From Planococcus rifietoensis (lineage in GTDB: Bacteria; Bacillota; Bacilli; Bacillales_A; Planococcaceae), in the NCBI RefSeq assembly GCF_001465795.2, contig NZ_CP013659.2:762501-826500 (forward strand): a DNA stretch of 64,000 nt, given 5' to 3'. Shown here one piece after another: positions 41,711-52,271 of the stretch; position 1 is the stretch's first letter; each line of letters starts with the position of its first letter. The position numbers and the translations under genes are program-made. The notes below the pieces were generated by a model, which was not told where the DNA came from, made no database searches, and was given only the letters and a program-made list of their open reading frames with translations.

Positions 41711-42953
41711 TTTCTGGATCATTTTCAAACAGGCATTCAAAACGAAAGCGATGACGAAATCGTTCATGATCACCACGCTGGTCGTTGTCGCTTCATTTTT
41801 CCTGCTGGCCAATTTGCCGTCGATTATTGAATCATTCGATGGAGATGACAATTCACAGCAAACGCTTCAAGTGGTGGATGTGACAGGGCAGTATACGGAA
41901 GCCTTGCAAGCCCAGCTCGACCAGCAAGACAGCGCGATTCAACTAGAAGTGAGCGCGCTTTCTGAAGAACAATTGAGGTCGGATGTGGAAGCAGGTGAAA
42001 TGGACGCTTTTCTTATTATCGAAGGCGGTGATGAGATCACTGCCCGTTATGTAGCGGAGTCCGCAACTGAATCAGCTCAAGCCGCAGAACTGGAAAACGC
42101 GCTTCAGAGTTTACAGACAGCAAGGGTAGCCGAGCAGCTGGAGCTGGAAGAAACGGAGCTTGCCCAGTTGTTTGCGCCAGTTGAAATGGAGCGTGAAGCG
42201 CTTGCCGAATCTTCCAAATCTCAGGAAGAGTTAAGCCAAGCGCGCGGCCTCGTCTATATTTTGATCATGGTTATCTATATCGCGGTCATTTACTATCCGA
42301 ACATGATCGCCATGGAAGTAGCGAACGAAAAATCCTCGCGCGTCATGGAAATTTTGATTTCCAGCGTCTCACCGGTCAAGCATATGTTTGCGAAGATTGC
42401 AGGCATCGGCTCGCTTGGCATTTTGCAGATGATGATTTTCGCACTTGCCGGATATTTGGCGATTCAAAGTTCGGGATCGGATCTGACCGAAGGCGTATTT
42501 AGTGTCATGGGCTTCTCCGAAGTGAAGTTCAGCACGTTCTTTTACGCCATCCTGTTCTTTTTGCTGGGCTATTTCCTCTATGCCGTGCTTGCGGCATTGC
42601 TTGGTTCGCTCGTCAGCCGGACAGAAGACGTTCAGCAATTGATGCTGCCGATGATGATTTTGATCATCATTGCCTCCTTCATTGCGTTCTCAGGCATCTC
42701 CATGCCGGAAGCGGGTTATGTAACGGTTGCTTCCTATATCCCGTTTTTCGCGCCGCTCGTCATGTTCTTGCGCGTCGGCCTGCTGGATATCCCGTTATGG
42801 GAACCACTGTTGTCGATTGCGATCATGCTATTGACGATCGGCTTACTTGGCTGGTTCGGCGCCCGCGTTTATCGCGGGGGCGTCTTGATGTACGGTTCAT
42901 CGCAGTCGCTGAAAGATATCCGCCGGGCGATCAAGCTTGGTAACGAAAAATAA
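41703..42953 (+). CDS. yhaP: ABC-2 type permease (NatB/YhaP-like)
   Basis: 416 residues: one N-terminal helix (about 20-42), a large Glu/Gln-rich external domain (about 50-180), then five to six helices typical of ABC-2 permeases, with NEKSSRVMEILISSVSP before the helical bundle. Substrate not determined; Na+ or drug or peptide export by family. It overlaps yhaQ by 8 bases, indicating coupling. ATG 41703 is chosen over the longer frame at 41682. Confidence 0.9.
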   Translation: MYSFWIIFKQAFKTKAMTKSFMITTLVVVASFFLLANLPSIIESFDGDDNSQQTLQVVDVTGQYTEALQAQLDQQDSAIQLEVSALSEEQLRSDVEAGEMDAFLIIEGGDEITARYVAESATESAQAAELENALQSLQTARVAEQLELEETELAQLFAPVEMEREALAESSKSQEELSQARGLVYILIMVIYIAVIYYPNMIAMEVANEKSSRVMEILISSVSPVKHMFAKIAGIGSLGILQMMIFALAGYLAIQSSGSDLTEGVFSVMGFSEVKFSTFFYAILFFLLGYFLYAVLAALLGSLVSRTEDVQQLMLPMMILIIIASFIAFSGISMPEAGYVTVASYIPFFAPLVMFLRVGLLDIPLWEPLLSIAIMLLTIGLLGWFGARVYRGGVLMYGSSQSLKDIRRAIKLGNEK

Positions 42954-42961
42954 GGAAGATG

Positions 42962-42997
42962 CTGCTTGCGGGAAGTTGCCGCAGGCAGTTTTTTTTC
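42962..42997 (+). terminator. Terminator after the yhaQP pair
   Basis: CTGCTTGCGG pairs with CCGCAGGCAG around GAAGTTG, followed by T8. Confidence 0.85.
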
Positions 42998-43052
42998 GCT
43001 CGCGGAAATGGTAAGATTAGAACAAATATTCGCTTTTGAAAAGGGGATCACG

Positions 43053-44267
43053 ATGGCAAGCATTCGATTTATCCACAGCGCCGACCTGCATCTCGGCAGC
43101 CCGTTCAGCGGCATGAAAGGGCTTGGTGCCGAGCAATGGAAAACATTGCAGAACAGCACATTGGCCGCTTTTGAACGGTTGATTTCCTACACGCTTGAAA
43201 CGCGGCCTGATTTTTTATTGATTGTCGGGGACGTCTACGACGGGGAAGACCGCAACTTACGCGCGCAGCATCGTTTTCAGCAGGGCATGGAACAATTAGA
43301 CGAAGCAGGCATCCCGGTTTTTTTGAGCCACGGCAACCACGATCATTTAAGCGGGGGTGGCGCGAGTTTTGACTTGCCGTCAAATGTCCATGTCTTTCGC
43401 GACAGCGTAGAGAATATGACGCTGCCAGTGAGCGGCGCAACAGTCAAAATTGCCGGATTCAGCTACGGACGCCGCCATGTCACCGAATCGATGATCGAAC
43501 ATTATCCAAATAAAGAAAACGGCATCATCCAGATTGGCATGCTCCATGGCTCTGAGGAAAGCGACACAGAGCACGCTGTATACGCGCCGTTTCGCAAAGA
43601 GCAGTTGCTGGGGAAAAACTACGATTATTGGGCGCTTGGCCATATTCATAAGCGGCAGCAATTATCCATGGATCCACCGATCGTCTATCCCGGGAACCTG
43701 CAAGGGCGCAACAGGAAAGAGTCCGGACCTAAAGGCTTTTACGAGGTCGTGCTGACGGATGGCTATGCCGAATTGGAATTCATTGGAGCAGAATCGGTGC
43801 GCTTTGAACGGATCGAAATCGATTGCAGCAGCGTCCAGCACATGAATGAATTATTCAGCATTGTCAAAGAACAGCTTGAAGCGCATGACGCTGAAGCGCT
43901 TGTGGCAGAACTGGAACTCCAAAATCTGGACGAAGCGACGATTCACATGCTTGAAGATATCCCGAATGGAGAGCTTGTGTATGCTTTACGCGAAGTGCTC
44001 AGCGATCCACAGAGCTTTGTCCATATTTCAACGGTTCAGCTTGACAGAAATGGTCTCTCTTCGGAATTATCGCCGTTCGGCAAACAGCTTGCCAGCCGCT
44101 TGGAAAACTGGCAGTCGAATGACTGGAAACAGGCGTTGAAAGAGCTTTACAACCATCCGAAAAGCGGGCGTTTCCTGCCGCAGTTGAACGAGGAGCTGCA
44201 GAGCGAATTGCAGGCGGAAGCGATAGCGAAAATCCGCAAGATGATGGCATTGGAGGACCCAAAATGA
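43053..44267 (+). CDS. yhaO: Metallophosphoesterase/DNA exonuclease YhaO (SbcD-like)
   Basis: About 404 residues with the Mre11/SbcD calcineurin fold. Metal-binding motifs in order are HSADLHLGSPF, GDVYDG, SHGNHDH and ALGHIHKR. Partner of the ATPase YhaN. Together they probably form an SbcCD/Mre11-Rad50-like nuclease for DNA repair, by homology. ATG 43053 follows AAAAGGGGATC; the frame opens earlier at 42966 inside the terminator. Overlaps yhaN by 4 bases. Confidence 0.93.
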   Translation: MASIRFIHSADLHLGSPFSGMKGLGAEQWKTLQNSTLAAFERLISYTLETRPDFLLIVGDVYDGEDRNLRAQHRFQQGMEQLDEAGIPVFLSHGNHDHLSGGGASFDLPSNVHVFRDSVENMTLPVSGATVKIAGFSYGRRHVTESMIEHYPNKENGIIQIGMLHGSEESDTEHAVYAPFRKEQLLGKNYDYWALGHIHKRQQLSMDPPIVYPGNLQGRNRKESGPKGFYEVVLTDGYAELEFIGAESVRFERIEIDCSSVQHMNELFSIVKEQLEAHDAEALVAELELQNLDEATIHMLEDIPNGELVYALREVLSDPQSFVHISTVQLDRNGLSSELSPFGKQLASRLENWQSNDWKQALKELYNHPKSGRFLPQLNEELQSELQAEAIAKIRKMMALEDPK

Positions 44268-47101
44268 AATTTGAAAAACTGATCATCTATGGTTTTGGCC
44301 GCCACGAAAACAGGACCATCGAGCTGAATAAACCAATGAGCGTATTTTACGGAATGAACGAAGCGGGCAAAACGACCATCCAGCAGTTTATCTTGCAGAT
44401 GCTGTTCGGCTTTTCGGCACGCAGCCAAGCGCATAAACGCTACGAACCAAAAGCGGGCGGCAAATACGGCGGCCAGCTGCAGCTGAGCGATCGCATTTAT
44501 GGCCGTGTTGTGATTGAGCGGATCGCCGGCAAATCGGCAGGGGATGTGACGCTCTGGTTTGAAGACGGGCGCCGCGGAGGCGAGGCAGAACTGGCGGAGT
44601 TATTAAGAGGCTATGACAGGGCGTCCTATGAAGCAATTTATTCGTTCTCTGTCCACGAACTCCAGGATCTCGACCAAATGACGGAACAGGAGCTAACGCG
44701 CACGCTGTTATCTTCGGGCACTGCCGGTGTCGATCACGCGGGTAAAATGGAAAGCCAGCTCGAACGCGAAATGGGCGAGCTGTTCAAGAAAGCGGGGAAA
44801 TTGCCGCTAATCAACCGTTTGACCGAAGAGTTGCGAAAACTTGAAACGGAGTTGCGCGAATACAAGCTGCGCGCGGATACCTTCAAACCGGCAACCGAGC
44901 GGCTGGAGCACATTAAACAGCGATTGGCTGAGCTGGGCCACGCTGAGAGTCTCCTTATTCAAGACATCAAAGAAGCGGAAAAATGGCAGCAAGCTGCACC
45001 ACTATTGGCGCGAACACAACAACTTGAACGCTTGGCGGAAAACGGCCCGGTGAATTTTCCGGAATCGGGCATCCGCCAGTATGAACGTTTGCTTGATCAA
45101 AAAAACGAATTGCAGGCCGAATCAACTTTTCTGGAAAATGAAATAGGTCGGTTAGAGCCGATCGGCGAGCTGCCTGAAACCGATTCACTAACGGACCTGC
45201 TCGGGCGTGAAGCCGAGTGGCACCAGATAAATTCTTCATTAAAAGTGAAACAAGAAGAGCGCATCCGATTGCAGGATGAACTCGACCGGTTACTGAAATT
45301 ATGTGGAATGAATAAAGAGCAGGCACTGCTCTCCGATGCCTCTCTTGAACAGGAAGAGCGCTTGAAGACCGTCTTGGATGCGCTCCAAAGCGCTGAACAA
45401 GAACAAGCTTTCGCGCAGCGCCGGTTGGCAGAAGAGCGGCAACGGCTGTCAGAAGCTGAACACGCGTTAAAGCAATACCTTGAAGCAGAGCCGCCCGCAG
45501 AACAGCGGCAGCGCGCAGAACAATGGGCCGACATCGAGCCGCAGTTGGCATTGGCCAAAGCGCAGCAAAAACGGCAAACGGGAAAGGCTGCCAATAATCG
45601 CCTAGCCCAATTTCTGCTGGGGGCCATCGGGATTGTCGGCTTGATCATCGCTGCAGTTTCCACAGACGCGTTGACGGGCTTGCTTGCGGCGATGGCAATC
45701 GGTGCAGCAGTGTGGCTCTGGCTGCGCGATAGCAAATCACCGACTGGTACAGCGAAGGATGAATTAGTGGAACGCTACGGCGGGCAGGAAGCGGAATACG
45801 AAGCTTTGCTCATGAAGCTAGCGGAATATGATAGAGGCCTTGATGAACGATTTGATGCAATCGAAGCAAGCAAGCAGAAAATCGCTGCGCTGCCGCAGAC
45901 AGACAGCAGCGAGGAATTGCAGGAATACCGGCGATTGCTGAAATCACTCGGCTTTCCGGAAGATACTTCACGCGCTACTGTCCTCACGTTATTCGATAAA
46001 TTGCGTGACGTGCATGCAGCCGCTAGCCGGCAGGAGCGCATCACCGAAGAAATAGGGAATTTGGAAGGCGAGCGAGAAGCATGGCTAAAACAGGCGCAAG
46101 AGGCATGCGGCAAACCCGTAAGTGCAAGCAATGTCATCAGCGTGCTTCGTGAGGAATTGGAAGCACGCCAGCGGAAACTTCAGGATGCCGAAAAAACTCG
46201 TGAGAAAAACCAGCAGCTGGCGGAACAGGCCCGGAAATGCGCTGAGCGATTGGCCACGCTTTCCGAAGCGATGGATGAGCTGTTCAAAAGGGCTGCAGTG
46301 GGAGATGAAGATTCGTTTTACCGCGCTGCCAAACTATCGGAACAAGCAAAGTCCGCACAGGAACAATTGCAGATGGTCCAGTCGCAGCTTTCGACCATCG
46401 GGAAAGTGAAAAAGCCCGCTGCGCTTGGTGACGAAGAAGACAGCGCAGAACAATTTCTTGAGCGTTCGCAGCAACAACTGGATGAACTGCAGGATGAACG
46501 CCAGTCATTATGGGAAGAACAAGCAGAAAAACTTCAATTGACGAGGCATTTATTATCGGATGAGGGGCATTCGATAAAACTTCAGGAACTGGAAGCGAAA
46601 AAAGCAGAGTTCCAGGAAGCGGCAAATGAATGGGCTGTCAACCGCGCAATCGTTGAAGTATTCAAGCAGACGATGGACGAATTAAAAGAGACGAAACTGC
46701 CGGCAGTACTGAAGCTTTCGGAATCGTACTTCACCCAATTGACGGGCGGCGATTATGTGGCCCTGCTGCTCAGTCAGGAAGGAAACTTTGAAGCGCTGCG
46801 GAAAGACGGCTTGCGCTTTCGCGTCATCGAGCTTAGCCAAGCAACGAAAGAGCAGGCATATTTGGCTCTGCGCTTTGCGCTGGCATCTTCTTTGAAGGAA
46901 TCTCACCCGTTCCCGATCATCATGGATGACCCCTTTGTCCATTTTGATCGCCGAAGAAGCCAGCAAGTGATAAAATTAGTGGAAGAGCTGCAGGCAGACC
47001 ATCAGTTCATTTATTTCACATGCCACGAAGCGATGCGGCAAGCTTGGCCAAGTGCCCAGCAAATCGACGTGGCGAATCCTGAAAGGAGCATCCAAGCATG
47101 A
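44264..47101 (+). CDS. yhaN: AAA/SMC-like ATPase YhaN (SbcC/Rad50-like)
   Basis: 945 residues. Walker [13 protein letters not shown] (from residue 30), two long coiled-coil stretches (about 170-410 and 500-800) and Walker [15 protein letters not shown] near residue 890. Unusually for an SMC-like protein, two hydrophobic segments interrupt the coiled coil near 448-490 ([13 protein letters not shown] and [13 protein letters not shown]), so it may be membrane-tethered, as in Bacillus YhaN. Works with YhaO; four-base overlaps with both neighbours show tight coupling. Confidence 0.92.
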   Translation: MKFEKLIIYGFGRHENRTIELNKPMSVFYGMNEAGKTTIQQFILQMLFGFSARSQAHKRYEPKAGGKYGGQLQLSDRIYGRVVIERIAGKSAGDVTLWFEDGRRGGEAELAELLRGYDRASYEAIYSFSVHELQDLDQMTEQELTRTLLSSGTAGVDHAGKMESQLEREMGELFKKAGKLPLINRLTEELRKLETELREYKLRADTFKPATERLEHIKQRLAELGHAESLLIQDIKEAEKWQQAAPLLARTQQLERLAENGPVNFPESGIRQYERLLDQKNELQAESTFLENEIGRLEPIGELPETDSLTDLLGREAEWHQINSSLKVKQEERIRLQDELDRLLKLCGMNKEQALLSDASLEQEERLKTVLDALQSAEQEQAFAQRRLAEERQRLSEAEHALKQYLEAEPPAEQRQRAEQWADIEPQLALAKAQQKRQTGKAANNRLAQFLLGAIGIVGLIIAAVSTDALTGLLAAMAIGAAVWLWLRDSKSPTGTAKDELVERYGGQEAEYEALLMKLAEYDRGLDERFDAIEASKQKIAALPQTDSSEELQEYRRLLKSLGFPEDTSRATVLTLFDKLRDVHAAASRQERITEEIGNLEGEREAWLKQAQEACGKPVSASNVISVLREELEARQRKLQDAEKTREKNQQLAEQARKCAERLATLSEAMDELFKRAAVGDEDSFYRAAKLSEQAKSAQEQLQMVQSQLSTIGKVKKPAALGDEEDSAEQFLERSQQQLDELQDERQSLWEEQAEKLQLTRHLLSDEGHSIKLQELEAKKAEFQEAANEWAVNRAIVEVFKQTMDELKETKLPAVLKLSESYFTQLTGGDYVALLLSQEGNFEALRKDGLRFRVIELSQATKEQAYLALRFALASSLKESHPFPIIMDDPFVHFDRRRSQQVIKLVEELQADHQFIYFTCHEAMRQAWPSAQQIDVANPERSIQA

Positions 47102-48036
47102 CAAAAGGAATAACTACCCGCGCTGTCGGGGAGACAGTCGATGATTTTCTTCTGATCAAACAATCGGTCAAAGGCGTCACGACGACCGGCAACCCATTCA
47201 TGTCACTCGTTCTGCAGGACAAGAGCGGAGACATTGAGGCAAAGCTATGGGACACGAAAGACGAACATGAACGGATGTATGCGGCAGAAACGATTGTCAG
47301 AGTCGGCGGGGAGATTCATAATTACCGCGGCAAAAACCAGCTGCGCATCAAAAGCATCCGTCCGGCAAAACCGGAGGAGAACTTGACGATCGCCGAGTTT
47401 TTGCCTTCAGCGGCGCAAAGTGCAGATGAATTGCACGAAGAAGTGACAAAATTCCTGTTCGAGATGGAAAACCCGCAAATTCAGCGCATCACGCGCCATA
47501 TTCTGAAGAAATACCAGCAGCAATTCTTGACCTTCCCGGCAGCGACGCGCAATCACCACGATTACGTATCTGGCCTTGCTGATCATGTCGTATCAATGCT
47601 CAAGCTTGGGAAAGCGATTTGCGAAGTGTATCCGAGCCTGGACAAGGATCTATTGTATTCTGGGATCATTCTTCACGATATCGGCAAGGTTTTTGAACTT
47701 TCAGGGCCGGTCGCGACGACTTATACCGTAGAAGGCAATTTGCTCGGCCATATCTCGATCATGGTAACGGAAATCGCAAAAGCGGCAGAAGAGCTCGGCA
47801 TCGAAGGGGAAGAAGTCATGGTCCTCCAACATATCGTGTTGTCGCATCATGGAAAAGAAGAATGGGGAAGCCCGAAAAAGCCGATGATAAAAGAGGCGGA
47901 AATCCTCCATTACATCGACAATATCGATGCGAAAATGATGATGCTCGACCGTGTGCTAGGAAAAACGAAAGAAGGCGAGTTCTCAGAACGCGTTTTCGCA
48001 CTCGACAATCGCTCATTCTATAAGCCGAAACTATAA
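47098..48036 (+). CDS. yhaM: 3'-5' exoribonuclease YhaM
   Basis: 312 residues. An N-terminal OB fold (about 20-90; [20 protein letters not shown]) binds nucleic acid. A C-terminal HD phosphohydrolase domain (about 150-290) has [13 protein letters not shown], the metal HD in ILHDIGKV, and [16 protein letters not shown]. YhaM trims mRNA 3' ends in Bacillus. It overlaps yhaN by 4 bases, closing the yhaO-yhaN-yhaM operon. Length matches the B. subtilis protein. Confidence 0.95.
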   Translation: MTKGITTRAVGETVDDFLLIKQSVKGVTTTGNPFMSLVLQDKSGDIEAKLWDTKDEHERMYAAETIVRVGGEIHNYRGKNQLRIKSIRPAKPEENLTIAEFLPSAAQSADELHEEVTKFLFEMENPQIQRITRHILKKYQQQFLTFPAATRNHHDYVSGLADHVVSMLKLGKAICEVYPSLDKDLLYSGIILHDIGKVFELSGPVATTYTVEGNLLGHISIMVTEIAKAAEELGIEGEEVMVLQHIVLSHHGKEEWGSPKKPMIKEAEILHYIDNIDAKMMMLDRVLGKTKEGEFSERVFALDNRSFYKPKL

Positions 48037-48048
48037 TGCAGAAATACA

Positions 48049-48080
48049 CAAAAACCCCCGACAAAGATGTCGGGGGTTTT
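48049..48080. terminator. Terminator between yhaM and prsA
   Basis: AAAACCCCCGACA pairs with TGTCGGGGGTTTT around AAGA. Bidirectional. Confidence 0.9.
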
Positions 48081-48087
48081 GCTTTGC

Positions 48088-49017
48088 TTATTCAGCTGGA
48101 GTTTCTTCTGTTTCTTCTTCAGTTGGGGCTCCTTCTTCAGGAGCTGGTTCTGTGTTAAGGATTTCATCAAGCGCGCCTTCAAGTTCTTCGTCTTTGATGT
48201 CGATATTGGCTTCTTCCATCAAAGCTGCGACTTTTGGCAGCAGTGTGGATTGATCTGCATTGGCCATAGCGATTTCAGAACGCAAAGCTTCGCGCTGGTC
48301 TTCAAGCGGCTCTTGATCTTCGACTTCACGTTTTTCAGTCACTTGGATAATGTGGAAACCGTGCTGGGACTGGACCGGTTCGCTGATTTCATCGACTTCA
48401 AGGGAATAAGCCGCATCTTCAAATTCAGGAACCATCGCACCAGTGCCGAACCAGTCAAGCGAACCGCCGTTAGCGGCAGATCCTGGGTCAGTGGAGTATT
48501 CTTCCGCCAGTTCAGCGAAATCACCGCCATCGTCAAGTTTTGTTTTCACTTCGTTGGCTGTTTCTTCATCCGCAACTAGGATATGGCGCGCGTTCAGTTC
48601 CGTTCCTTGGCGCTCATATTGTTCTTCGATTTCTTCATCCGTCACTTCGACGTCTTCTGTCAATGCTTTTTCCTGAAGCAAGTTCAGGCGAATGACTTTT
48701 TTATAGCTTTCTTCTGTATGGTTGTTCTGAGCGAGAAATTGTTCGAAGTTTTCGCCCATTTCTTCTTTATTGCTCTCAAGCTCCGCTTCGACTTCTTCAT
48801 CTGAGACTTCGTAGTTTGCACCCAATACTTTTTCAATCATCAGGATTTGGATGGCTTGATCGCCAACGGAGGTTTTCATCTCTTCGTAAAGTTCTTCTTT
48901 CGTGACGTCTCCCGCATCGGAAGTGACAAGCACTTCGCTATCGGAACCATTGTCGCTGCACGCGGAAAGTGCAAGAACCGCTGCCGCGATGGAAAGGGTA
49001 AAGGCTGATTTCTTCAT
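48088..49017 (-). CDS. prsA: Foldase lipoprotein PrsA
   Basis: About 309 residues. A lipoprotein signal peptide ends in LSAC (C20). A parvulin-type peptidyl-prolyl isomerase domain follows (about 130-230; [46 protein letters not shown]), flanked by charged helical regions, and a Glu/Pro-rich C-terminal tail. It folds exported proteins outside the membrane. ATG 49017 with TTAGGAG upstream (a TTG codon precedes it). The 49021-49240 stretch upstream is AT-rich and presumably carries its promoter; no clear consensus picked. Confidence 0.95.
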   Translation of the reverse strand: MKKSAFTLSIAAAVLALSACSDNGSDSEVLVTSDAGDVTKEELYEEMKTSVGDQAIQILMIEKVLGANYEVSDEEVEAELESNKEEMGENFEQFLAQNNHTEESYKKVIRLNLLQEKALTEDVEVTDEEIEEQYERQGTELNARHILVADEETANEVKTKLDDGGDFAELAEEYSTDPGSAANGGSLDWFGTGAMVPEFEDAAYSLEVDEISEPVQSQHGFHIIQVTEKREVEDQEPLEDQREALRSEIAMANADQSTLLPKVAALMEEANIDIKDEELEGALDEILNTEPAPEEGAPTEEETEETPAE

Positions 49018-49242
49018 CAATGTTCGCTCCTAACTTTCTTTCAATCTAAGTTGAATTTATAGGTGTGGGCTGTTGATTTTCCGCAAAAAGAGGATAACCG
49101 CGAGCATGATGCAACGGGCTAATTTTGCGTTTATTTTCAATAGATGCCGTAGTTACTATATCATAAACGAATGAAAAAATAAAAAGTTCCAAAAAATTGC
49201 GAATCCGTTAAAGAGTAGGGGATTTCAAGTAATTCCATAGAA

Positions 49243-49268
49243 AAAGCACTTGCTCGGGCAAGTGCTTA
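49243..49268 (-). terminator. Terminator of the 61-aa membrane protein gene
   Basis: Minus strand AAGCACTTG pairs with CAAGTGCTT around CCCGAG, followed by TTTC. It overlaps the stop codon at 49266. Confidence 0.85.
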
Positions 49269-49451
49269 CGGGGTGAATTCAACCCCGACATATAATGAAA
49301 CAAGCAGGATTAGAATCAATATGTTAATGGTACGAAAAATCTTTTCATGGTTTTCCTCGGGAATTTCCCGGGATGTAACAAGTGCTAATGTCATCCGATT
49401 AATCTGGAATACGTAAAAAACGGAAAACATTATAACGAATGCGACTATCAT
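49266..49451 (-). CDS. Small membrane protein (61 aa), unknown
   Basis: Two hydrophobic helices (about 1-15 and 42-58) joined by a short polar loop (TSREIPEENHEKIF). GAGGGGAGG lies just before ATG 49451. It sits between prsA and the DUF3267 gene, where Bacillus genomes have small yha genes. Family not recognised with confidence. Confidence 0.65.
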   Translation of the reverse strand: MIVAFVIMFSVFYVFQINRMTLALVTSREIPEENHEKIFRTINILILILLVSLYVGVEFTP

Positions 49452-49510
49452 GAGTTTCCTCCCCTCTGACCTTAACTTCCATTATAGCAAAATGGAAAGA
49501 AAAAAGCAGG

Positions 49511-50056
49511 TCAGGCAATTGGCTGCGGCACCAGGATCTCGAATCCAGTGTCTGTCTCTTCGATGAGTGCGTGCCGCGGCGAGCGTGCCAAGTTGCGGAT
49601 ATAAATCAAATCCGTAACGGACAAAGCGCTATGGTATGCAAGCAAAATGGCGAAATAATGGCTGTAAGCCGGCCAAATGATGCTCAGCGCGATAATGGTC
49701 GTGTTGATGACTGCAAATGGTGCCACAAGCGCCAACATGAAGCGCGATTTCCGCACCGGTTCTTTGATATACAAAGAAATCGTCGGGCACAGCTTCAGTT
49801 GTTTGCGCAGGCTGATTTTCAGGCATTTGCGGCTTCCGAGTAAAGGCAGAAGGTGCAAAAGTTTATGGATAGGGTAGATCGCCAGCATCCCGATCATGAA
49901 CAGCAAAAAGTTCTGGTCGGATAACGGGTCGGCATACATGATGGCCAGCAACATGTAATAGCTGGTGAACACCCCGGCGCCGATCAGCGCGGAAATGAAG
50001 AACAGGCGGTCAGAACCGTATTGTTTTTTGACGTTAATTGTTTTCCAGCAATGCAT
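49511..50056 (-). CDS. DUF3267 membrane protein (YhaJ-like)
   Basis: About 181 residues with four helices and the DUF3267 motif PIHKLLHLLP, which looks like a metalloprotease-like HxxxH element in a membrane helix. Position between prsA and hpr matches B. subtilis yhaJ. ATG 50056 follows GGGAGA; the frame extends to 50152 without a ribosome site. Function unknown; a membrane metalloprotease role is only suggested. Confidence 0.78.
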   Translation of the reverse strand: MHCWKTINVKKQYGSDRLFFISALIGAGVFTSYYMLLAIMYADPLSDQNFLLFMIGMLAIYPIHKLLHLLPLLGSRKCLKISLRKQLKLCPTISLYIKEPVRKSRFMLALVAPFAVINTTIIALSIIWPAYSHYFAILLAYHSALSVTDLIYIRNLARSPRHALIEETDTGFEILVPQPIA

Positions 50057-50160
50057 ATGCGTATCTCCCATTGATGTATAGTGTTGTTGAGCCGATACAT
50101 ACAATACAACGTTTCCTGGGGGAATGCAAGCTTCTTCGGCGAAATTTTTCACCGTGTTTT

Positions 50161-50721
50161 TCAGCCGTTTTTATTCTCGGTTAAAACGTGGTTTTCCTCA
50201 TTGAAACGGTTCTCGATGTTTTTGAATGAAGCTTCGAAAATCTCCATGAAATCATCGCCGTAAATATTGCGGATGATCGCCATGACATCCATGAACTCGG
50301 GGAATTTCCCGTATAGATTGCGCAGTGGAAGGGAGCCGTCGACGACCGAGTGGGGCGTGTCGTGATAGCGTTCGATCATCTCCTGCATCAACTCTTCGCC
50401 TTTTTGCGTCAATTCCACATATGTATTGCGTTTGTCGGTATCGCGTTTCGAGAAGGACAGCAATTCGCGTTCTTCAAGTTTTTTCGAAAAATTGAATGCT
50501 GTGGAGACATGCATGACCCCAAATTTCGCCACATCGGAAATGGATGCTCCTTTCAAATGGTAGGAAATCCATAAAATGTGATGTTCATTAATATTCAGGT
50601 CATAAGGTTTTATCCACATCTGCCAATCTTTCTCGACTGCTTTCCATAATGCTTTCGATAATTGCCCAATTCTTTGGCTGTACAGCATAGCTTCTTTCAT
50701 TGTGTATTCTTTGTCATTCAC
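50161..50721 (-). CDS. hpr: Transition-state regulator Hpr (ScoC), MarR family
   Basis: About 186 residues. It is close to B. subtilis Hpr through [49 protein letters not shown] recognition helix and [11 protein letters not shown]. Winged-helix repressor of protease and sporulation genes during the transition to stationary phase. GTG 50721 is chosen by alignment, giving a slightly short N-terminus. A weak GGTG lies upstream and ATG 50700 is the alternative. Followed on the minus strand by the DUF3267 gene. Confidence 0.92.
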   Translation of the reverse strand: MNDKEYTMKEAMLYSQRIGQLSKALWKAVEKDWQMWIKPYDLNINEHHILWISYHLKGASISDVAKFGVMHVSTAFNFSKKLEERELLSFSKRDTDKRNTYVELTQKGEELMQEMIERYHDTPHSVVDGSLPLRNLYGKFPEFMDVMAIIRNIYGDDFMEIFEASFKNIENRFNEENHVLTENKNG

Positions 50722-50811
50722 GCGAGCACCAACTTTCACCGGAAATATTTTCTTTATTATAGCAATAAAGCAAAGTGAATTAAAGTGAGAATAGTAAAAT
50801 AATTTAGTCAA

Positions 50812-50840
50812 AAAAACAACCTGACCCATGAAGGTCAAGC
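50812..50840 (-). terminator. Terminator between yhaH and hpr
   Basis: Minus strand CTTGACC pairs with GGTCAGG around TTCATG, followed by TTGTTTTTTT. The stop codon of the YtxH gene lies inside it. Confidence 0.75.
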
Positions 50841-51275
50841 TGTCTCAGAATCGTCCTTATTTTCCGCTTTTTTTGGGTCGATTTTCGTCGGTTTGTCTTT
50901 TTTCTTCTCTTCCGCGTCTTTATCTTTGCTGATCGCCGCCTGCAGCTGCTCGATGGAGTTCTGGATTGCTTTGATTTCCAACTGCAAATGTTCTTTCGCT
51001 GGCGCTGTGCCTTCCTGCCAAGATTGGAGGGATGCTTTCAAGCCATCTACGGCTTCTGGAACTTGTGTTTTCGATTCTTCCGTCAAGTGGTTGATCGATT
51101 CTTTTAATTCATTGATGCGGGCTTTCAGCTCGTTCATCGATTCTTTCCATTCCGAGCCGCTCGATTTGATGGAAGTGCGCAATTCCTCACCGGATTTAGG
51201 AGTGGAGAGGACGGCTGTTACGGCACCAGCGATTAGTCCGGCACCAAGGCCTGCAAAAAAATTCGTAACTTTCAT
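50835..51275 (-). CDS. yhaH: YtxH-domain protein (YhaH-like)
   Basis: 146 residues. N-terminal Gly/Ala-rich hydrophobic segment ([15 protein letters not shown]) typical of YtxH proteins, followed by PKSGEELR. Then a long amphipathic coiled coil with repeating [16 protein letters not shown] pattern, and a Lys/Asp-rich C-terminus. Probably a peripheral or membrane-anchored stress-type protein. The neighbour of hpr, as in B. subtilis. AAAGGAGCG precedes ATG 51275. Confidence 0.85.
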   Translation of the reverse strand: MKVTNFFAGLGAGLIAGAVTAVLSTPKSGEELRTSIKSSGSEWKESMNELKARINELKESINHLTEESKTQVPEAVDGLKASLQSWQEGTAPAKEHLQLEIKAIQNSIEQLQAAISKDKDAEEKKKDKPTKIDPKKAENKDDSETA

Positions 51276-51353
51276 AAGTGTAAGCGCTCCTTTCGTATCT
51301 ATCTTTCTTTTCCTTTATTTCACTTAATTAAAACATGGAATGAATCGCTATTC

Positions 51354-51391
51354 AATAAAAAATGCCTTTCCCTGTGAAAGGGAAAGACATT
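51354..51391 (-). terminator. Displaced terminator of trpP
   Basis: Minus strand AATGTCTTTCCC pairs with GGGAAAGGCATT around TTTCACA, followed by TTTTATT. It faces trpP but lies about 240 bases beyond its stop, with repeat copy B in between. Confidence 0.7.
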
Positions 51392-51419
51392 TGACGATGA
51401 AGAGAAAATCCATAAAATG

Positions 51420-51550
51420 TGTTTTCCGAAGCTTATCGCTCGCTTTCCGTGGGGCGGGAATCGAGCCTCCTCAACCGCTTCGCGGTCTGCGGGGTCTCTC
51501 AAACCCGCTGGTCCCACAGGAGTCGAGCGAACACTTCTCCAAACATTGGA
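51420..51550 (+). repeat. Interspersed repeat, copy B
   Basis: Begins TTTTCCGAAGCTTATCGC, passes through GGGCGGGAATCGAGCCTCCT and GGGGTCTCTCAAACCCGC, and ends GAGTCGAGCGAACACTTCTC. It matches the reverse complement of copy A (13711-13838) nearly throughout, and the ends of copy C. It lies between the trpP stop and its terminator. Confidence 0.85.
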
Positions 51551-51634
51551 ATATCTCGTTGAACTTTTAAAGTGATGAAAGTATACATTCCTACACGCAA
51601 ATAAAACAATCATCATATAAAAAATTCTTAAGTA

Positions 51635-52168
51635 TTAGCGAGCCTGCGCGGCTGTAGAACTTTGGAAGTTCGAGCGCTTCATGAGCCCTGTGACAATCGG
51701 GAACATGACCGCAAAGGCAACGCCATTCATGATAGTTGCCGGAACGACGACTGTTGCAAGCAGCAGCGTGAACGGAATATCCGCGCCTAGGATGAAGATC
51801 GCGGCCGACAGGAAAATGGTTCCTGACAGTACTGTTCCAAAAGCAGCGAGCGCAATGCCAACCGGCAACTTGGCGGCATGCTTTTTCAATAACGACACGA
51901 GCGCGAAAAAGACGAATGCGGTGACGAATTTATCGATGATATTCGGGAAAAAGCCTCCCGGAAAGCTTGAAAACAATCCGGAAATAATTCCGGTGGTGAC
52001 AGCGAGCAAAAAGACGCTTTTCACGTCACGGAACAGCAAGATGCCGATAAACATCATCGTCAGCATAAAGTCGGGTTTCATCCCGCCGTTAATTCCTGGG
52101 ATCATTACATACAATGTTGCACCGACACTGACAAGCAGCGCCATTAACACAAGATTTTTCGTATTCAT
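51635..52168 (-). CDS. trpP: Tryptophan transporter TrpP
   Basis: A 177-residue membrane protein of five to six helices resembling B. subtilis TrpP (YhaG): N-terminal KNLVLMALLVSVGATLY, GMKPDFMLTMMFIGILL, and SGLFSSFPGGFFPNIIDK. Imports tryptophan. In B. subtilis its translation is blocked by TRAP when tryptophan is abundant; a run of GAG triplets over the ribosome site here (52171-52194) suggests the same. ATG 52168 follows GAGGAGAG. Confidence 0.92.
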   Translation of the reverse strand: MNTKNLVLMALLVSVGATLYVMIPGINGGMKPDFMLTMMFIGILLFRDVKSVFLLAVTTGIISGLFSSFPGGFFPNIIDKFVTAFVFFALVSLLKKHAAKLPVGIALAAFGTVLSGTIFLSAAIFILGADIPFTLLLATVVVPATIMNGVAFAVMFPIVTGLMKRSNFQSSTAAQAR

Positions 52169-52170
52169 TT

Positions 52171-52194
52171 CTCATCTCTCCTCAGCTCAAGCTA
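52171..52194 (-). promoter_or_regulatory. Candidate TRAP binding site over the trpP ribosome site
   Basis: Minus strand reads TAG-CTT-GAG-CT-GAG-GA-GAG-AT-GAG directly before the start. These are five NAG triplets with 2-3 base spacers, overlapping the Shine-Dalgarno sequence. This is the geometry of TRAP sites, though B. subtilis sites have about nine to eleven triplets. Confidence 0.45.
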
Positions 52195-52271
52195 GTTTCT
52201 TTTTCCCGGTCGTGCCCTCGTGGCCGCCGGCGAAAAACGTATTACGATCTTATCTCGTGCAGCATAGAAAA

